Below, piece by piece: positions 23,622 to 30,991 of a DNA stretch of 64,000 nt; within the stretch, counting starts at the first letter, position 1, and each line of letters begins with the position of its first letter. The notes under the pieces are model-generated. The model was not told the origin of the DNA. It saw only the letters and a list, made by a program, of their open reading frames with translations, and searched no databases. The position numbers and the translations under genes were made by a program. This DNA comes from Provencibacterium sp. (GTDB lineage: Bacteria; Bacillota; Clostridia; Oscillospirales; Ruminococcaceae). The stretch spans positions 1-64,000 of the forward strand of contig JAAWAN010000025.1 in NCBI GenBank assembly GCA_022792175.1. The letters are read 5' to 3'.

Positions 23622-25199
23622 TGGCAGATGAGGGTAAAGGGTAATTGCATAATCTTCTGGGTTCCCCCACCGCCCTTGAGCGTGCTTTTCATACACCACT
23701 TTTTCCAGGATAGATTTAAGCAGATCATTTTTATCTTTGGGGGTGGGAAGCTCCCGATATACGTCCAACACATGCTCTACCCGTGGGATAATATCGCGGC
23801 GTGCCTGCTCCAATGAGATCTCCCGGCTTATATCAGCAGCCAGGTTTTCCCGGGCCTCCTGGGTTTCTTTCAGGCGCTCTGCAAGGGCCTTGGAGCGCGC
23901 TAAAAACGTGTCTATGTTATAGACTCCCTGCTCTAAGAGGTTATGGATATTGTCTACCTGCTTGTGCAGGTTTTCGAGGCTATCATCCAGTTTTTTGAGC
24001 GCCTTTTCTTTAGCTTGCCGTAAATCATTCGGCTTGTCGGTTCCGGATTTTTCAATTTTTATCCGGTAGTCCTGCAGCCATTCTTCCAGCGCCGCCAGTA
24101 TGCGCTGCTCTACGCTGGCCAGCTGGGAGCTTACATTATTGCAGTACCGGTTCGGGCATATCAGCGTATCCGGGTAGCCATTGTTATAGGGCCGGCATAC
24201 CATATGCCGGCCGCATACGCCGCATATTACAATTCCGGCCAGAGGACTTCGGAGCCCCCTTTTGGGTTGCAGAGGCAGGTGCTGGCGCTTTTTTAAGATA
24301 CCTTGAGCGGCCTCCCAGACAGACTGCTCAATAATGGGCGGATGGAGCCCGTCCACCACGACACAGTCCTCTTTCCTCCGCGGCCGGGAGATATACATCT
24401 GTCCATTTTCGATGTGCTTAACGCTCGGCCGGTGATTCCAGCGGACTTTCCCGATATATACCGGATGCGTAAGGATCCCGCGTATAGTTGCAGAGCTCCA
24501 TTTCCCGCCGGTGGCCGGCTCAATGCCCAGATCATCCAGCCGCTGGGCAATTAATGACGCGCCGAGAGGCCGCAGCGTACCGTCCGGCTGTGTTTCCCCG
24601 ACCGTGTAGAGCTGATAGATCATGCGGACCACCTCGGCCTGCTCCGGGTGGGGCTGCAAGGTATAGCCCTTGTCCCGCTCCAGTTTAATTCGGGTATATC
24701 CATAGGGCGTTTTGTTGCCTACATATTTCCCCTCGTTGATCGAGGCTAGGCGTCCCCGCTGCAGCCGCCGGTTAATCATTTTGTACTCCCGGCGGGACAT
24801 GAAAAGACCAAATTCAAAGTACTCTTCATCGAATTCATCGTTAGGGTCATAGGTTTTAACAGGAGTGATGATTTTGGTGGAAGAATATTTAAATGCCTGT
24901 GCAACGATGCCCTGATCTATAGTATCACCGCGGGCAAGGCGTTCCACCTCCATAACGAGCACACCGGCCCATAGCCCCTGTTCCACTTCATTTAGGAGCT
25001 GCTGCATCTTCGGGCGGGAGGATATCGTTTCACCGGAAACCACCTCCCGATATATGGCCGTCACGTTTAGCCGCATCCGCCGGGCGGTTTCCAGCAGGGC
25101 GGCTTCATGCCGGGCAAGGGTTTCCCCCTCGCCGTGTGCTTCCGCCTCCATATCGGCGCGGGATTTTCGCAGGTAGATGAGATATTCTTTAGAATTCAT
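23607..25199 (-). CDS. Prophage large serine recombinase (integrase)
   Basis: 530 residues. Catalytic domain 1 to about 150 with nucleophile in IYLRKSRAD (Ser13) and MEVERLARGDT; Recombinase domain about 165-300 with GYTRIKL and HPVYIGKVRWN; zinc ribbon about 335-365 with CGVCGRHMVC and CPNRYCNN; long coiled coil about 385-460. It is placed at the extreme prophage end beside the cotJC junction, as phage integrases are. It is clearly diverged from the recombinase at 13825-15333, so the two insertions in cotJC came independently. Start ATG at 25199. Confidence 0.9.
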   Translation of the reverse strand: MNSKEYLIYLRKSRADMEAEAHGEGETLARHEAALLETARRMRLNVTAIYREVVSGETISSRPKMQQLLNEVEQGLWAGVLVMEVERLARGDTIDQGIVAQAFKYSSTKIITPVKTYDPNDEFDEEYFEFGLFMSRREYKMINRRLQRGRLASINEGKYVGNKTPYGYTRIKLERDKGYTLQPHPEQAEVVRMIYQLYTVGETQPDGTLRPLGASLIAQRLDDLGIEPATGGKWSSATIRGILTHPVYIGKVRWNHRPSVKHIENGQMYISRPRRKEDCVVVDGLHPPIIEQSVWEAAQGILKKRQHLPLQPKRGLRSPLAGIVICGVCGRHMVCRPYNNGYPDTLICPNRYCNNVSSQLASVEQRILAALEEWLQDYRIKIEKSGTDKPNDLRQAKEKALKKLDDSLENLHKQVDNIHNLLEQGVYNIDTFLARSKALAERLKETQEARENLAADISREISLEQARRDIIPRVEHVLDVYRELPTPKDKNDLLKSILEKVVYEKHAQGRWGNPEDYAITLYPHLPKIGG

Positions 25200-25211
25200 G
25201 AGTTCAACCTC

Positions 25212-25263
25212 TTGACAATATAGGATTTATCCTATATAATATGAATATAGGATAAATCCTATA
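25212..25263 (+). promoter_or_regulatory. Consensus promoter with twin operators, toxin-antitoxin operon
   Basis: TTGACA (25212-25217), 17 bp, TATAAT (25235-25240): a perfect sigma-70 consensus. The palindromes at 25219-25236 (TATAGGATTTATCCTATA) and 25246-25263 (TATAGGATAAATCCTATA) flank and overlap the -10 box. The HTH antitoxin of the operon is the likely ligand, giving autorepression. Confidence 0.8.
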
Positions 25264-25277
25264 AAGGGGTGTAAAAA

Positions 25278-25637
25278 ATGCCGAACTTTGAAGTAAATTT
25301 CTTCAGAAAGGAGGATGGCAGCTGCCCGGTTGCGGAATTCCTCTCTTCTCTCGATAAAAAGATGCGGGCAAAGCTTTTGATGGGTGTCGCACTACTGGAA
25401 GAAGAAGGCCCACATCTTCGGGAGCCCTACTCAAAATCTCTCGGAGACGGGATATTTGAGCTGCGGGCACAGCAAGGAGGAAACATTACCCGAGTCCTGT
25501 ATTTTTTTGTGATAGGGCGGCAAATTATTCTGACGAACGGATTTATCAAGAAAACGCAGAAAACGCCGGAAGCGGAGATTACTATAGCTAAAAGATTTCG
25601 CACTGAGTATCTGAGCCGAAAGGAGCAAGGGCAATGA
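25278..25637 (+). CDS. RelE/HigB-like toxin (phage Gp49-type)
   Basis: 119 residues with the small-toxin fold of the Gp49/HigB group: FEVNFFRKEDGSCPVAEFL at the start, GDGIFELRAQQGGNITRVLYFFV in the centre and LTNGFIKKTQKTP towards the end. These toxins usually cleave ribosome-bound mRNA. The toxin comes first and the HTH antitoxin overlaps its stop codon, the order seen in higBA. It is the first plus-strand operon of the prophage and could stabilise it. Confidence 0.8.
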   Translation: MPNFEVNFFRKEDGSCPVAEFLSSLDKKMRAKLLMGVALLEEEGPHLREPYSKSLGDGIFELRAQQGGNITRVLYFFVIGRQIILTNGFIKKTQKTPEAEITIAKRFRTEYLSRKEQGQ

Positions 25638-25921
25638 GTGATTTTAGAGAATATTTGCAGGAGCAGCTGAAGGATCCGGAGTTTATGGCGGAGTGGGAAG
25701 CCCTCCAGCCGGAATTTGCGGTTGTCCGGGCCATGATTGAAGCCAGAAAGAAAAATGGCCTTACCCAAAAGCAGCTTGCGGAGCGCACCGGCATTGCCCA
25801 GGCCGATATCAGCAAGCTGGAAAACGGGAATGCCAACCCGTCCCTGAGGACACTGCAGCGGTTGGCAGCAGGTATGGGGATGAAGATAAAGGTAGAGTTT
25901 ATCCCGGATAGGATGCAGTAA
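25634..25921 (+). CDS. HigA-like HTH antitoxin
   Basis: 95 residues. The XRE helix-turn-helix spans about 35-85 (NGLTQKQLAERTGIAQADIS and the LENGNANPSLRTLQRLAAGM helix). The short N-terminal part (YLQEQLKDPEFMAEWEAL) is typical of antitoxins that accompany Gp49-type toxins. It overlaps the toxin stop by four bases (ATGA) with AAGGAGC upstream, so synthesis is coupled. It should neutralise the toxin and repress the operon through the twin palindromes. Confidence 0.85.
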   Translation: MSDFREYLQEQLKDPEFMAEWEALQPEFAVVRAMIEARKKNGLTQKQLAERTGIAQADISKLENGNANPSLRTLQRLAAGMGMKIKVEFIPDRMQ

Positions 25922-25959
25922 GTTTGTGGATAGGCGGCCGCCCGCAGGGGTGGCCGCTT

Positions 25960-27513
25960 TTAGGTGTTTAGCGATAAATGCTTTCTGAGAAAAACATCAG
26001 AAATTTCAAAACATACAGAATTTTTCTTGCAATCGCTTCTAAATACTGTAAAACATATTTCTCTAATCTCGGTTGCGTCGGTTTTATCTCTAAAGAAGGT
26101 TTTTAAAGGAAAAGAGTATGAAGGAGAATTTTCCTTTAGAATTTCTTTTTTTATACTTTTCTCTTTAGTTTTAATTTCTAAAAACATTCTTTGAAAATTT
26201 GACCTAAATTTAAGCCTAAAATCAAAATAAAAGTCGTGTAAGTAGTAATATTGCCAGTCCACTGGAGATTCAAAGGAATAAAAAAGCATTCCGAAAGGGT
26301 CAGAAATGGAATCTGCTTTTGAAAAATCTATCGATGCACATAACGCATAGTTGAATTCTATTTGTTTATCAGAATTTAGTCGTTGAAGAACTTTCATTTT
26401 TGATATTACAGCGATAGAAGGACAGGGCTTAAAATCATCAATATTAAATGAAAAAATCCCTTGTTGTATCCAGTTTATAATTTCTACCTGTAAAGTATTA
26501 TCTAAATGGACATATTCCATATGCTTCCAAATAGTATCCTTTTTAAGCGTATGAATAATTGAATTTGATTTCCATACCCTTTCAATCTCAGATGTAGGAA
26601 TAAAATCGGAAGGAGAATAACGATTACATTTTATGGTCTCCTGACCATTCGTACTATCAATAAATTTCATTATAACATAAATATATGGAATGGTTTGCTT
26701 TTTATCAATTATTTCAGCCATTTCACATAACATTTTATAACATTCTTCTGTATTTTCTCCCTGCTGTTCTATATTCTTAGACATTCTATGTAGTTCTTGA
26801 TTATATACTAGCGAAATCACAGGTTCTGCAGTTGGTGGTTCCATAATCTCAATAAGAGGCCAAGTTGCAGTAAAATCTTCAGTTAAATAATCCAACATAA
26901 ATGAACCTGATGCTATGGGAAGATCAATCCGCCATACGTCATTTTTTTTCAGCAATGGCCAATTATAACAATTATTACTAATATCAACTGCCGATTGATC
27001 TTTGTTGTAGTACAAGAATGTTACAGAAATATCATAAATGTCTACACCACGATTACCTATATAAAGAGAAGCCATATAGGGGACATTTTTATTCTTTTTG
27101 TCATATTTACAAATGGGAATTTTATTGCTTAATAGTACATTGCTAGAATGATTAAATATATTAACCGTCATAAAGGATGTAAAAACTGCTAAAGCGATAA
27201 TACTAATAATACCTAATATGATATTTATGAACACATTCCACTCAGGAGCATCCCCATATCCAATGAAAAAAAGAATTTCCTGAGTGATTTGAAAAGTAGA
27301 AGAATTAGAGTGATTAAAATAGGACCATAGATTTAATAGTGTATGAATTAATGCTATAAAAGTAAAAATAAATACAATAAAGTAAAGGGTGATTTTTAGT
27401 GTATATCCGATTTGGCTACTAAGTTTACTACAAATTTTAGTAAAGAAGTAATGCCATTTGTGTATAGAAAAAGTAAGTTTAGGATGTTTTTTAATATTTT
27501 TTTTCATTTTCAT
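25960..27513 (-). CDS. AT-rich membrane protein with K+-channel-like pore segment
   Basis: 517 residues, markedly AT-rich against its neighbours. A hydrophobic helix at about 39-62, a re-entrant-like loop at about 76-88 holding FFIGYGD (GYGD at 85-88), and a second long helix at about 94-119 reproduce the TM1-pore-TM2 layout of two-helix potassium channels. The Thr before GYG in the usual TxGYG filter is Phe here. A soluble domain of about 390 residues follows, opening with a beta-rich stretch (VPYMASLYIGNRGVDIYDIS) reminiscent of Kir cytosolic domains. I recognise no family over the rest. As prophage cargo beside the immunity region it could be an exclusion or abortive-infection protein; this is inference. 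Confidence 0.6.
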   Translation of the reverse strand: MKMKKNIKKHPKLTFSIHKWHYFFTKICSKLSSQIGYTLKITLYFIVFIFTFIALIHTLLNLWSYFNHSNSSTFQITQEILFFIGYGDAPEWNVFINIILGIISIIALAVFTSFMTVNIFNHSSNVLLSNKIPICKYDKKNKNVPYMASLYIGNRGVDIYDISVTFLYYNKDQSAVDISNNCYNWPLLKKNDVWRIDLPIASGSFMLDYLTEDFTATWPLIEIMEPPTAEPVISLVYNQELHRMSKNIEQQGENTEECYKMLCEMAEIIDKKQTIPYIYVIMKFIDSTNGQETIKCNRYSPSDFIPTSEIERVWKSNSIIHTLKKDTIWKHMEYVHLDNTLQVEIINWIQQGIFSFNIDDFKPCPSIAVISKMKVLQRLNSDKQIEFNYALCASIDFSKADSISDPFGMLFYSFESPVDWQYYYLHDFYFDFRLKFRSNFQRMFLEIKTKEKSIKKEILKENSPSYSFPLKTFFRDKTDATEIREICFTVFRSDCKKNSVCFEISDVFLRKHLSLNT

Positions 27514-27551
27514 ATCACATTCCTAAAGTATCTTAACTTATTTTTTGTCTC

Positions 27552-27571
27552 GTTTGCATTCGAATGCAAGG
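27552..27571. repeat. Palindromic 20-mer, copy 1
   Basis: GTTTGCATTCGAATGCAAGG contains the perfect 16-bp palindrome TTGCATTCGAATGCAA. Near-identical copies occur at 42761-42780 and 60174-60193, there with one changed base and directly before GAG-type ribosome binding sites. Confidence 0.65.
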
Positions 27572-27600
27572 CAGTTACCCCGGCCTGAAATTTACATGGA

Positions 27601-27960
27601 TTATACGGCCTTCTCGCCGGACGATACGCCGGGGTTTCTCGTGCCTACAGTGGCCAGCTGCAGGCCGCGCGCTTCTCCGATCAGCAAGATTTGGTCGCGC
27701 TCCGGCAGCGATTCAAAATAGCGCAGCATCTCGCGCCCGTTCTCGGATATTTCGAGAGCGGGCGTTTTTTGCGCTTCTTCGCCAGATAGAATATAATCTA
27801 CTGACGTACCCAGATAGTCAGCTACTTTTTTCAATTTATCGCAGGTAGGACTCTGTTTTGTCCATTTCCCGATAGTGCCATTTCCGAAGCCCAAGGCTCC
27901 CTCAACGGCTGTAATGCTCATGTTCATGCCGTTTGCAAGCTCTCTGATTCTATCGACCAT
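27601..27960 (-). CDS. XRE-family repressor, immunity module 1
   Basis: About 119 residues. The XRE helix-turn-helix (about 10-60) reads MVDRIRELANGMNMSITAVE then LGFGNGTIGKWTKQSP, ending in the ADYLGTSVDYIL signature shared with three further paralogues in the next 5 kb. A C-terminal tail of about 50 residues is extra. The ATG at 27960 is used; an in-frame TTG at 27966 sits better spaced to GGAGG and may be the true start. It is divergent from the plus-strand gene at 28093, and a promoter with an AT-rich imperfect palindrome lies between them. Confidence 0.75.
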   Translation of the reverse strand: MVDRIRELANGMNMSITAVEGALGFGNGTIGKWTKQSPTCDKLKKVADYLGTSVDYILSGEEAQKTPALEISENGREMLRYFESLPERDQILLIGEARGLQLATVGTRNPGVSSGEKAV

Positions 27961-28019
27961 GCACAAAAATAGCGCCTCCAATTTGAACATAATTTTATAG
28001 ATAATATTCTATCAAAATC

Positions 28020-28048
28020 TTGATTTATAGAAAATTATCTAGTAGAAT
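28020..28048 (+). promoter_or_regulatory. Immunity module 1 rightward promoter
   Basis: TTGATT (28020-28025), 17-bp spacer, TAGAAT (28043-28048). The spacer is an AT-rich imperfect palindrome, TATAGAAAATTATCTA. A transcript would begin close to the leader motif CCCAATAAATAAGC (28057-28070), which recurs in other modules. Confidence 0.65.
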
Positions 28049-28092
28049 GAAATTAAACCCAATAAATAAGCAATAAAGGTAAGGAGGAAAAT

Positions 28093-28332
28093 ATGGAGTC
28101 GATATGCCAACTCGCTAGGATATCAATTTGTTTGCTCATTATCTCTACATGCAGCACATGTACTATTTCGATGATATTCCGAGTACTCATTCCGTCAGTA
28201 TGGCATCTTTTTGATGCAACTCCCTATGAAAAACGAAAATATCGGGAAGAGCAGGAAAAGTTTGAGAAGCAAATTATGTATGGGAAGACATCCTCAATAC
28301 CACCTACGGGGGGAGCTACCCCCAAAAAATAA
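28093..28332 (+). CDS. Small membrane protein of immunity module 1
   Basis: 79 residues, start ATG at 28093 after AAGGAGGAAAAT. One hydrophobic, Cys-rich segment at about 8-37 (ARISICLLIISTCSTCTISM) is followed by a charged tail (ATPYEKRKYREEQEKFEKQI). No known family. It is the first gene of the rightward transcript of module 1. 28333-28494 has no further gene on the plus strand. Confidence 0.6.
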   Translation: MESICQLARISICLLIISTCSTCTISMIFRVLIPSVWHLFDATPYEKRKYREEQEKFEKQIMYGKTSSIPPTGGATPKK

Positions 28333-28494
28333 GTTACTTTTTGGGGGTAGGACCTCCACTGGGTGGAGGTGGAACTGGCTTTCCGGGAATAGGAATAGGT
28401 CGATATCCCTTATCTCCAGTATTGGGGGAGGGCCTTCCTTTATTCTCACTTGGTCCAGGTCTAGATCTATTAGCTGGCATTCCAGATCTTCCTT

Positions 28495-29100
28495 TCAATT
28501 AATAATTTCTACATAGCTAATTTGTTCTTCGCAAATTATAATTCCATTTGTTCTTTCTCGTTCTATCCATTTTTCGTTTTTATCCAATGAATATATTCTT
28601 TCTAAATAAAGACTTTTTCCATCTGATCCAGCAGTTGCATAGGAGTTTTCACCATAGTACCCTAATACTTTATTTCCATCTTTCAAAACAACAATCAAAT
28701 AGCAAGGAGGTAATTGAGAGAATATAAAATCCCATGCATCAGGAATCATTAAATTTAAAGGAAATCCTAATAGATTTAATAAAAGTCTAGTGGTCTTATA
28801 CTGGTTAAATTTTGTGATTAGAAAGCTCCAAATAATAGGAGAAACAAACAGAACAAATACTAAGAAATAAACATCAATTTTTCTTAATGGGATTTCTGAA
28901 AAATCACGCAAAAACAAATTTGGAACAAGGGTCCAAAGCCAAGGAAGATAGTTCAAGACACTTAAAACAATGAATCTATGGATTGCAAAATTAGAATCGC
29001 CTTTTCCTAAAGGAATTTTTATGCGAATCAGTGAGTCCATAATGTAGCCAGGGATTAGCGCTAAAATCGAATATACGATAGCATTTAATGAATCAATCAC
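28495..29100 (-). CDS. DUF6338-like membrane protein
   Basis: 201 residues, start GTG at 29100 with GGAG seven bases upstream. Three or four hydrophobic segments fill residues 5-125 (SILALIPGYIMDSLI, FIVLSVLNYLPWLWTLV, VYFLVFVLFVSPIIWSFLI). The soluble end (WDFIFSQLPPCYLIVVLKDG, GYYGENSYATAGSDG, LYLERIYSLD) matches my memory of DUF6338 proteins, where this part is a small beta domain. Function unknown. It follows the module 2 repressor by 30 bp on the same strand, so both should be made in the lysogen. Confidence 0.65.
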   Translation of the reverse strand: MIDSLNAIVYSILALIPGYIMDSLIRIKIPLGKGDSNFAIHRFIVLSVLNYLPWLWTLVPNLFLRDFSEIPLRKIDVYFLVFVLFVSPIIWSFLITKFNQYKTTRLLLNLLGFPLNLMIPDAWDFIFSQLPPCYLIVVLKDGNKVLGYYGENSYATAGSDGKSLYLERIYSLDKNEKWIERERTNGIIICEEQISYVEIIN

Positions 29101-29130
29101 ACTAAATCTCCGTTCAAATATATTAGGTCG

Positions 29131-29358
29131 CTATCGGTTCACCTCCGGCTTATCCGTCCGCCCCAAGAGATAGTCAACGGAGCAGCTGAGGTAGTCGGCA
29201 ATACGCGCAAGGCCTATGCAGGACATTTGCTTCCCTTTTGCGAATTCCGATATAGCATTGATGCCCATATCCAGAGAGGAAAGCATGTCCCCTGTGCTTT
29301 TGTGTTGCTGTTTCAGCTCCCTTTTAATTCTGTCTGCTATGTCTTGGGTATTATACAT
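29131..29358 (-). CDS. XRE-family repressor, immunity module 2
   Basis: 75 residues, start ATG at 29358 with AGGAGG nine bases upstream. It is a minimal helix-turn-helix: MYNTQDIADRIKRELKQQHK, then GINAISEFAKGKQMSCIGLA, ending RIADYLSCSVDYLLGRTDKPEVNR. The last 15 residues are nearly identical in the repressors of modules 2, 3 and 4, while the recognition helix differs in each. It is probably a lysogenic repressor acting on the palindromic promoter at 29401-29445. Confidence 0.8.
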   Translation of the reverse strand: MYNTQDIADRIKRELKQQHKSTGDMLSSLDMGINAISEFAKGKQMSCIGLARIADYLSCSVDYLLGRTDKPEVNR

Positions 29359-29416
29359 AAAAATAGACCTCCTGTTTGGATAAAAAGTAAAATTCATGTT
29401 TTAGCATGAATTTATA

Positions 29417-29445
29417 TTGATTTTCATGCTTTTGCGTGATAGAAT
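29417..29445 (+). promoter_or_regulatory. Immunity module 2 rightward promoter
   Basis: TTGATT (29417-29422), 17-bp spacer, TAGAAT (29440-29445). Two related half-palindromic boxes, CATGTTTTAGCATG (29396-29409) and CATGCTTTTGCGTG (29426-29439), are candidate operators for the module 2 repressor. Confidence 0.65.
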
Positions 29446-29448
29446 GAA

Positions 29449-29536
29449 GATACCCCCAAAATAAGGCGTAAAGCAAAGGCACAATTTTCAGGAATTGCCA
29501 GCCCGCCCCGGAGGTTACGAGGGCAAGGGGGAATAT
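29449..29536 (+). repeat. Leader repeat, copy 1
   Basis: About 88 bp from TACCCCCAAAATAAGGCG to GGTTACGAGGGCA, closely repeated at 30394-30478. Here it is followed not by a gene but by a second leader type (CACCCAATAAATAAGCCG, 29544-29561) shared with modules 1 and 4, so module 2 looks like a recombinant. Confidence 0.6.
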
Positions 29537-29584
29537 AGTTACACCCAATAAATAAGCCGTAAAACAGGGGAAGGGGGGACAACA

Positions 29585-29743
29585 ATGGTCCAAAGAAAGC
29601 AAAGCTTCTGGGGATGGCTGAAAACAAACCCAAAGGAACGTGAACGTTTCCGCAAGCAATTCCCCGATTTCCCGATTTACTTTTCTGCATTTGCTTTGCT
29701 CGTTAATGCTGTTATGCTCGTTATCAAGATGTTATTGGCATAA
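29585..29743 (+). CDS. Small membrane protein of immunity module 2
   Basis: 52 residues: a charged start (MVQRKQSFWGWLKTNPKERE) followed by RFRKQFPDFP and one C-terminal membrane segment (YFSAFALLVNAVMLVIKMLL). Start ATG at 29585 after GGGGAAGGGGGG. It ends overlapping the convergent minus-strand gene at 29724. No family known. A small single-helix protein in this position recurs in the modules. Confidence 0.55.
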   Translation: MVQRKQSFWGWLKTNPKERERFRKQFPDFPIYFSAFALLVNAVMLVIKMLLA

Positions 29744-30074
29744 ACCAACCGCCAATAGCAATAAGCAAAGCCAAAATGGAGATGGATATTGGCAGATAAA
29801 AACGAAAGTTATCTTTCCGGATAGCTGCCAAACGATTTTTCCCTAAATCTGCAATCGTAAAAAGGTCATCTGGTTTAGGTGTAAATTGACCGCCTCTTGT
29901 ATAGTCATATTGAGGGGTTGATATCATTTTGATTAACCTCTCATTGCAAAGCAACGTGATTTCTCGATAGGGATCGGCAATTCTTTTTGCAGTAAAATAT
30001 TGTCCTATTTGGGCACGGCTCAACTGAGAATGGCTGATTTTTTTAAGAAATTGATTCTTCTCATGCTCTGTCAT
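29724..30074 (-). CDS. Single-helix membrane protein paired with repressor 3
   Basis: 116 residues. The N-terminal soluble part (about 85 residues) includes a winged-helix-like stretch (HSQLSRAQIGQYFTAKRIAD) and ends in one membrane segment at about 92-112 (FYLPISISILALLIAIGGWF). It starts three bases after the repressor 3 stop codon, so the two are cotranscribed. The same architecture, soluble N-terminus and C-terminal helix after PVSIS-type wording, appears in the protein paired with repressor 4. A superinfection-exclusion role is possible. Confidence 0.6.
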   Translation of the reverse strand: MTEHEKNQFLKKISHSQLSRAQIGQYFTAKRIADPYREITLLCNERLIKMISTPQYDYTRGGQFTPKPDDLFTIADLGKNRLAAIRKDNFRFYLPISISILALLIAIGGWFMPITS

Positions 30075-30077
30075 GTC

Positions 30078-30305
30078 CTATCGGTTCACCTCCGGCTTAT
30101 CCGTCCGCCCCAAGAGATAATCAACAGAGCAGTCAAGGTAGTCGGCAATACGCGCGAAATTTTGGGTAAGGATATCCGTTCCTTTAGCCATCTTGGAAAT
30201 TGTGTTGATACCAAGCTCACAACCGGATAGCAGCTCCCCCATAGAAATGCCTCTTTCTTTTGCAGTTCTTTTAATCCGTTCGGCCACTTCTGTAGAATTG
30301 TACAT
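30078..30305 (-). CDS. XRE-family repressor, immunity module 3
   Basis: 75 residues, start ATG at 30305 with AAGGTG six bases upstream. MYNSTEVAERIKRTAKERGI, then GINTISKMAKGTDILTQNFA, ending RIADYLDCSVDYLLGRTDKPEVNR. It is closely related to repressor 2 at both ends but differs in the recognition-helix region. Its presumed operator is the perfect-armed palindrome ATCACCTA/TAGGTGAT between the -35 and -10 of the divergent promoter. Confidence 0.8.
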   Translation of the reverse strand: MYNSTEVAERIKRTAKERGISMGELLSGCELGINTISKMAKGTDILTQNFARIADYLDCSVDYLLGRTDKPEVNR

Positions 30306-30362
30306 ATCAAACACCTTCATTTTGTACGAAATATAAAATTCACCTAAATAGGTTATTTTATC

Positions 30363-30391
30363 TTGAAAATCACCTATTTAGGTGATAGAAT
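30363..30391 (+). promoter_or_regulatory. Immunity module 3 rightward promoter and operator
   Basis: TTGAAA (30363-30368), 17-bp spacer, TAGAAT (30386-30391). The spacer is occupied by ATCACCTATTTAGGTGAT (30369-30386). A second partial copy, CACCTAAATAGGT, lies at 30340-30352. Bound repressor would block the promoter directly. Confidence 0.75.
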
Positions 30392-30393
30392 GA

Positions 30394-30478
30394 AAATACC
30401 CCCAAAATAAGGCGTAAGCATTCGGCGCAATTCTTCGGGATTGCCGGCCCGCCCCGGAGGTCACGAGGGCAGAAAGGA
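30394..30478 (+). repeat. Leader repeat, copy 2
   Basis: Repeats 29449-29536 with scattered changes; both contain GCCCGCCCCGGAGGT. It directly precedes the gene at 30486, whose ribosome binding site AAAGGA lies just after it. Confidence 0.6.
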
Positions 30479-30485
30479 AACTATC

Positions 30486-30899
30486 ATGACAAAGGTAATG
30501 CAGAAAATCAACACCCTTTTCGAAGAGCTCGTTCCGGCATCCGGCCAGGCGGATACCGTAGCCGGAGAGATTGTCCGGGCGATGACCCGCATTGCTTACC
30601 GCAATAGTAATGATGGCGACCATGTGGGCGTCGGCTACGGCAAAGAAACCTGCAACCCGGCTGCTCGGTACCTCACTGAAAAGTGTGATGAAGAGATCGC
30701 CAGCCTGCTTGCCGCAATCTGGGGCATCGAGAATGATAGAGCGTACGACCTGATTCTCGAGCAGCTTGAAGTAGCGGTCCTGGAATATCTGAAACAGCAT
30801 CCGGAGCTGAAAACCACTCCCAACAGCGAAGATATGTGGGATTACCGGGATGAACGTGAGGATGTGGATGACAGCTGCGATGAGGATGAGGGATGGTGA
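30486..30899 (+). CDS. Hypothetical early protein of immunity module 3
   Basis: 137 residues, start ATG at 30486 after AGAAAGGAAACT. Helical, with a strongly acidic C-terminus (DMWDYRDEREDVDDSCDEDE). The centre, VAGEIVRAMTRIAYRNSNDGD, resembles small proteins found on phages and conjugative elements, whose function is unknown to me. The acidic tail would suit a protein that mimics DNA or inhibits a DNA-binding partner, but this is speculative. GC content is normal for the host, unlike the AT-rich repressor genes next to it. Confidence 0.6.
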   Translation: MTKVMQKINTLFEELVPASGQADTVAGEIVRAMTRIAYRNSNDGDHVGVGYGKETCNPAARYLTEKCDEEIASLLAAIWGIENDRAYDLILEQLEVAVLEYLKQHPELKTTPNSEDMWDYRDEREDVDDSCDEDEGW

Positions 30900-30991
30900 T
30901 ACTTGATATCGCAGAGTGACGTCCTTCCACGGGCGGTAATGCGGGAAGCCGGTCACAACCCCGGCATCTAACTACGATAGGAGGAAATACC

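Noticed and set aside
13825-25199. The two serine recombinases as copies of one another flanking a single element
   Set aside because: They differ throughout in sequence and length, face opposite directions and sit at different kinds of junctions. They look like independent integrases.
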